From Rathayibacter sp. VKM Ac-2760 (GTDB lineage Bacteria; Actinomycetota; Actinomycetes; Actinomycetales; Microbacteriaceae), in contig NZ_CP047175.1 of NCBI RefSeq assembly GCF_009834185.1, positions 62,001-126,000 of the forward strand: 64,000 nucleotides of DNA, in the 5' to 3' direction. The notes beneath the pieces are model-generated. The model did not search any database. It saw nothing but the letters and a program-made list of their open reading frames with translations, and had not been told where the DNA came from. A program made the position numbers and the translations under genes. Shown here in pieces: positions 62,139 through 64,000 of this stretch. Each line of letters starts with the position of its first letter. Position 1 is the stretch's first letter.

Positions 62139-62473
62139 TGGCACAGAAGCTGACTCTCATCGATGACCTGGACGGCTCTGCAATCGAGGGTGACGGTGGC
62201 ACCGTCGCCTTCTCGATCGATGGGGCGAACTACGAGATCGACCTGTCGGCGGAGAACACCGCCGCGCTGCGTGAGGTGTTCGAGAAGTACGTCACCGCCG
62301 GCCGTCGCGTGCGCCGAGACGGCAACGCCGGCTCATCGTCTCCCGCTCGCGGGAAGAGCGACCCGGAGCGGTTGAAGGCGATTCGGGAGTGGGCTGCTGA
62401 GAACGGCCACGAGGTCTCCCCGCGCGGCCGTATCTCAGCGCAGGTGGTCGAGGCGTACGACGCCGCGCACTAG
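62138..62473 (+). CDS. lsr2: Lsr2-family nucleoid-associated protein
   Basis: A 111-aa Lsr2 homologue. The N-terminal dimerisation domain starts AQKLTLIDDLDGSAIEGDGG and runs to about residue 60. The C-terminal DNA-binding domain is AIREWAAENGHEVSPRGRIS with the RGR minor-groove motif near residue 100. Lsr2 bridges and silences AT-rich foreign DNA in actinobacteria. A copy on accessory DNA may quiet the element's own cargo or host genes. GGAG lies 12 bp before the ATG. Confidence 0.92.
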   Translation: MAQKLTLIDDLDGSAIEGDGGTVAFSIDGANYEIDLSAENTAALREVFEKYVTAGRRVRRDGNAGSSSPARGKSDPERLKAIREWAAENGHEVSPRGRISAQVVEAYDAAH

Positions 62474-62523
62474 CGCGGCGCTACCGTGAACGCTCCGATG
62501 AGCGTCGAGCGGGAGGTGTACCA

Positions 62524-63420
62524 GTGAGTGTCATACGGCAGATGACCGCCCTGCACCGCGGCCCGTGGGGCCGGCTCGGCGGGCTGATCGCGGTGACCGA
62601 GGACGGCAGCGATCGTGAGCGCGTGCGCTCGGCGGTAGCGCGGTCGGTGTTCTCGCGCGGCGGGAAGATGGTCCGCTATTCCCCCGCCGCGGCCGCCTTC
62701 GGGGATGGTGAAGAGCGGGTCGACCCGTCGACGGAGCTGCTGGCGTTCGTCGCGCACCAGTACTCGGTGCCGGAGGGCTTCCTGACGGGCGCCGATGACA
62801 ACGAGCTGCGCGATGCCGCGCTCCACCGCGCTCTGGACGAACGGCACCTGCGAGGTACGCCGATCCCGGAGTCGTTCACGGTGACGACCCGATGCCCGAC
62901 GCTCGCGGGCGAGCTGGGCGACGCCGGTCACGCCGGGGCGGCGCTTCGCGCAGCGGAGCGCCGTGCGCAGTTCTCCGCGATCCCGTACGCGGTGGCGAGC
63001 CTGGTGCTCCCGGCCTTGCTGACGGTGGCGAGCTTCGCGGCCGCGGTCGAGGGCTGGCAGTGGTTCCTCGCGTTCTTCTTCCTCGCCTGCACGCTGGGCA
63101 GCGTGTGGCTGTGGACGGTGCGGGCGGTGGCCGCGGTGCGGTTCTTCCGCCTGCCGCCGGCCGCGGCGCAGGCGTGGTCGGATCTGCTGATGAAAGAGGC
63201 GATCGCGACGTACTTCCACGACCTCTACACGGACGGCTACCTCCCGCAGGCGTGGTTCCACGACATCTTCTGCCAGAACCTGCCGATCACCCGTCCGGCA
63301 TGGGACCGGCTGGGTACGGGAACCGTGACGCGGGCGATGCTGACGGAGAGCGCGATGCGCCGGTTCCCGGCGATGCGACGGGCGCAGCGCCGCCGGCAGC
63401 CGGCCCCAGCGGGGCGATGA
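62524..63420 (+). CDS. Membrane protein with a regulator-like N-terminal segment
   Basis: A 298-aa protein, not recognised. Residues about 65-110 (LLAFVAHQYSVPEGFLTGAD, then LRDAALHRALDE) resemble the segment that follows the helix-turn-helix in actinobacterial Xre-type proteins, but no helix-turn-helix precedes it clearly. Two transmembrane helices follow (about 155-175 and 178-200), then a cytoplasmic-looking domain with YFHDLYTDGYLPQAWFHDIF. GTG start after GGGAGG. Confidence 0.6.
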   Translation: MSVIRQMTALHRGPWGRLGGLIAVTEDGSDRERVRSAVARSVFSRGGKMVRYSPAAAAFGDGEERVDPSTELLAFVAHQYSVPEGFLTGADDNELRDAALHRALDERHLRGTPIPESFTVTTRCPTLAGELGDAGHAGAALRAAERRAQFSAIPYAVASLVLPALLTVASFAAAVEGWQWFLAFFFLACTLGSVWLWTVRAVAAVRFFRLPPAAAQAWSDLLMKEAIATYFHDLYTDGYLPQAWFHDIFCQNLPITRPAWDRLGTGTVTRAMLTESAMRRFPAMRRAQRRRQPAPAGR

Positions 63421-63585
63421 CTCGCACTCGCGCCGAGGACGGCCGGCGGTCCCTCGGCCAACCGGGGCGAATGGCGGGGTCCGCCGCAGCGGAGCAAAGG
63501 CGTTGATCCGCTCGACACTGCAGAATCAGCGTAAGACGGCGCGCGTGTTGGGGGCAGTCTCAGTCGGCGGTGTCACAGTGACGGC

Positions 63586-63834
63586 ATGACCACTCCCCGC
63601 ACTCCCCTGGCTCGAGCTGCGCTGATCAGCAACGGCATGGTCTGGTTCGGGCTATCGCTGATGCTCTTCGCGATCGCCGGCGAGCAGACCTACGCGGCGT
63701 TCACTGGTGAGTGGTTCAACGTCCTCGGGTGGCTGCTGATCGTCGCCGTGGCCGCCGGCCTGGCGGTGGTCGGGGTGATCGAGAACCGGAACATCCGGGC
63801 GGGGAAGAAGTACAAGCCGCGTCCTCGCCGCTGA
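63586..63834 (+). CDS. Small two-helix membrane protein
   Basis: An 82-aa protein with two hydrophobic helices (about residues 17-35 and 45-65) and a strongly basic tail, NIRAGKKYKPRPRR. No family was recognised. No clear ribosome site. Confidence 0.55.
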   Translation: MTTPRTPLARAALISNGMVWFGLSLMLFAIAGEQTYAAFTGEWFNVLGWLLIVAVAAGLAVVGVIENRNIRAGKKYKPRPRR

Positions 63835-63900
63835 CTACCGCTCGAGCGCGCGTGGCCGTTCCACGTGCGTGACCGGGGGGTCGAGGGGGCTCTCCCCCTC

Positions 63901-63935
63901 GTGCGGGCCGGCCCGTTTCGGGTCGGCCCGCGCAC
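63901..63935. terminator. Hairpin between convergent genes
   Basis: GTGCGGGCCGGCCC and GGGTCGGCCCGCGCAC form a long stem with a few mismatches around a GTTTC loop. It lies between the stop of the small membrane protein and the stop of a minus-strand gene that enters from the right edge. Confidence 0.65.
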
Positions 63936-63939
63936 GCGC

Positions 63940-64000
63940 TCAGAGCGCGAGCGTGTGAAGGATCAGGGTCGTTGAGCCGATGGGCTTCCCGAAATCGGTG
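63940..64000 (-). CDS. C-terminal end of a gene cut by the window edge
   Basis: The minus strand is open from the edge to a TGA at 63940-63942 and reads TDFGKPIGSTTLILHTLAL. Too short to identify. The adjacent hairpin supports a real gene end. Confidence 0.4.
   Translation of the reverse strand, partial: TDFGKPIGSTTLILHTLAL

Noticed and set aside
1..64000. CRISPR arrays, rRNA, tRNA genes and complete insertion sequences
   Set aside because: No regularly spaced repeats, no recognisable RNA gene blocks and no transposase gene with terminal inverted repeats were found by reading; a covariance-model scan would settle the RNA genes.

Overview
This 64-kb window is high-GC DNA with densely packed, often ATGA- or GTGA-overlapping genes and clean AGGAGG-type ribosome sites. 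The Lsr2 homologue, PucR, Lrp and FCD-GntR regulators and overall protein style point to an actinobacterium, most likely Microbacteriaceae. This is a judgement from sequence style, not from a marker gene: no rRNA, tRNA, replication initiator or partition gene was recognised. A complete mobilisation module (MobC, relaxase, accessory protein), a serine resolvase and many gene relics suggest a mobilizable plasmid or an integrated island.

Positions 1-13900 carry aromatic-acid catabolism. A ThDP-dependent enzyme and an FAD hydroxylase resembling 3-hydroxybenzoate 4-monooxygenase face a homoprotocatechuate meta-cleavage operon: FAH-RraA fusion, GntR regulator, CHMS dehydrogenase, homoprotocatechuate 2,3-dioxygenase, hydratase, aldolase and a succinate-semialdehyde dehydrogenase. 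An FAH relic, a broken TetR and a SnoaL-like protein follow. The operon promoter carries a GntR-type palindrome.

Positions 14100-27750 are a PucR-controlled amine/GABA operon: gabT, glutamate-type dehydrogenase, gabD, permease relic, peptidase relic, cupin, PuuB-like oxidase, flavin amine oxidase and aldehyde dehydrogenase. Two small Cys-rich ORFs, a decayed GNAT-AAA gene, a DUF1016 nuclease relic and a rhodanese-type sulfurtransferase follow.

Positions 27980-41140 hold a second PuuB-like oxidase, an alpha/beta hydrolase, M20 and S9 hydrolases, a TetR regulator, a five-gene Opp/Dpp ABC importer and a tartrate/D-malate dehydrogenase. This looks like uptake and breakdown of an amide- or peptide-like compound.

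Positions 41140-49020 contain an aromatic amino-acid module (two Lrp regulators, keto-acid decarboxylase, amino-acid dehydrogenase, aminotransferase, YitT). It sits between a decayed copy of the mobilisation module (41495-42515) and the intact copy (49028-52528).

Positions 52530-64000 are accessory DNA: oriT candidate, a gene broken by a 48-bp tandem duplication, a PD-(D/E)XK-like protein, two DUF2690-like proteins, a resolvase, a nucleotidyltransferase and a free-standing GyrA-tower-like protein. The most notable locus is a three-gene operon at 59665-61626: a DUF1863/ThsB-like TIR protein, a HIT domain fused to a membrane module, and a second TIR protein. It resembles a Thoeris-type anti-phage system without a recognisable ThsA and is followed by an Lsr2 gene.
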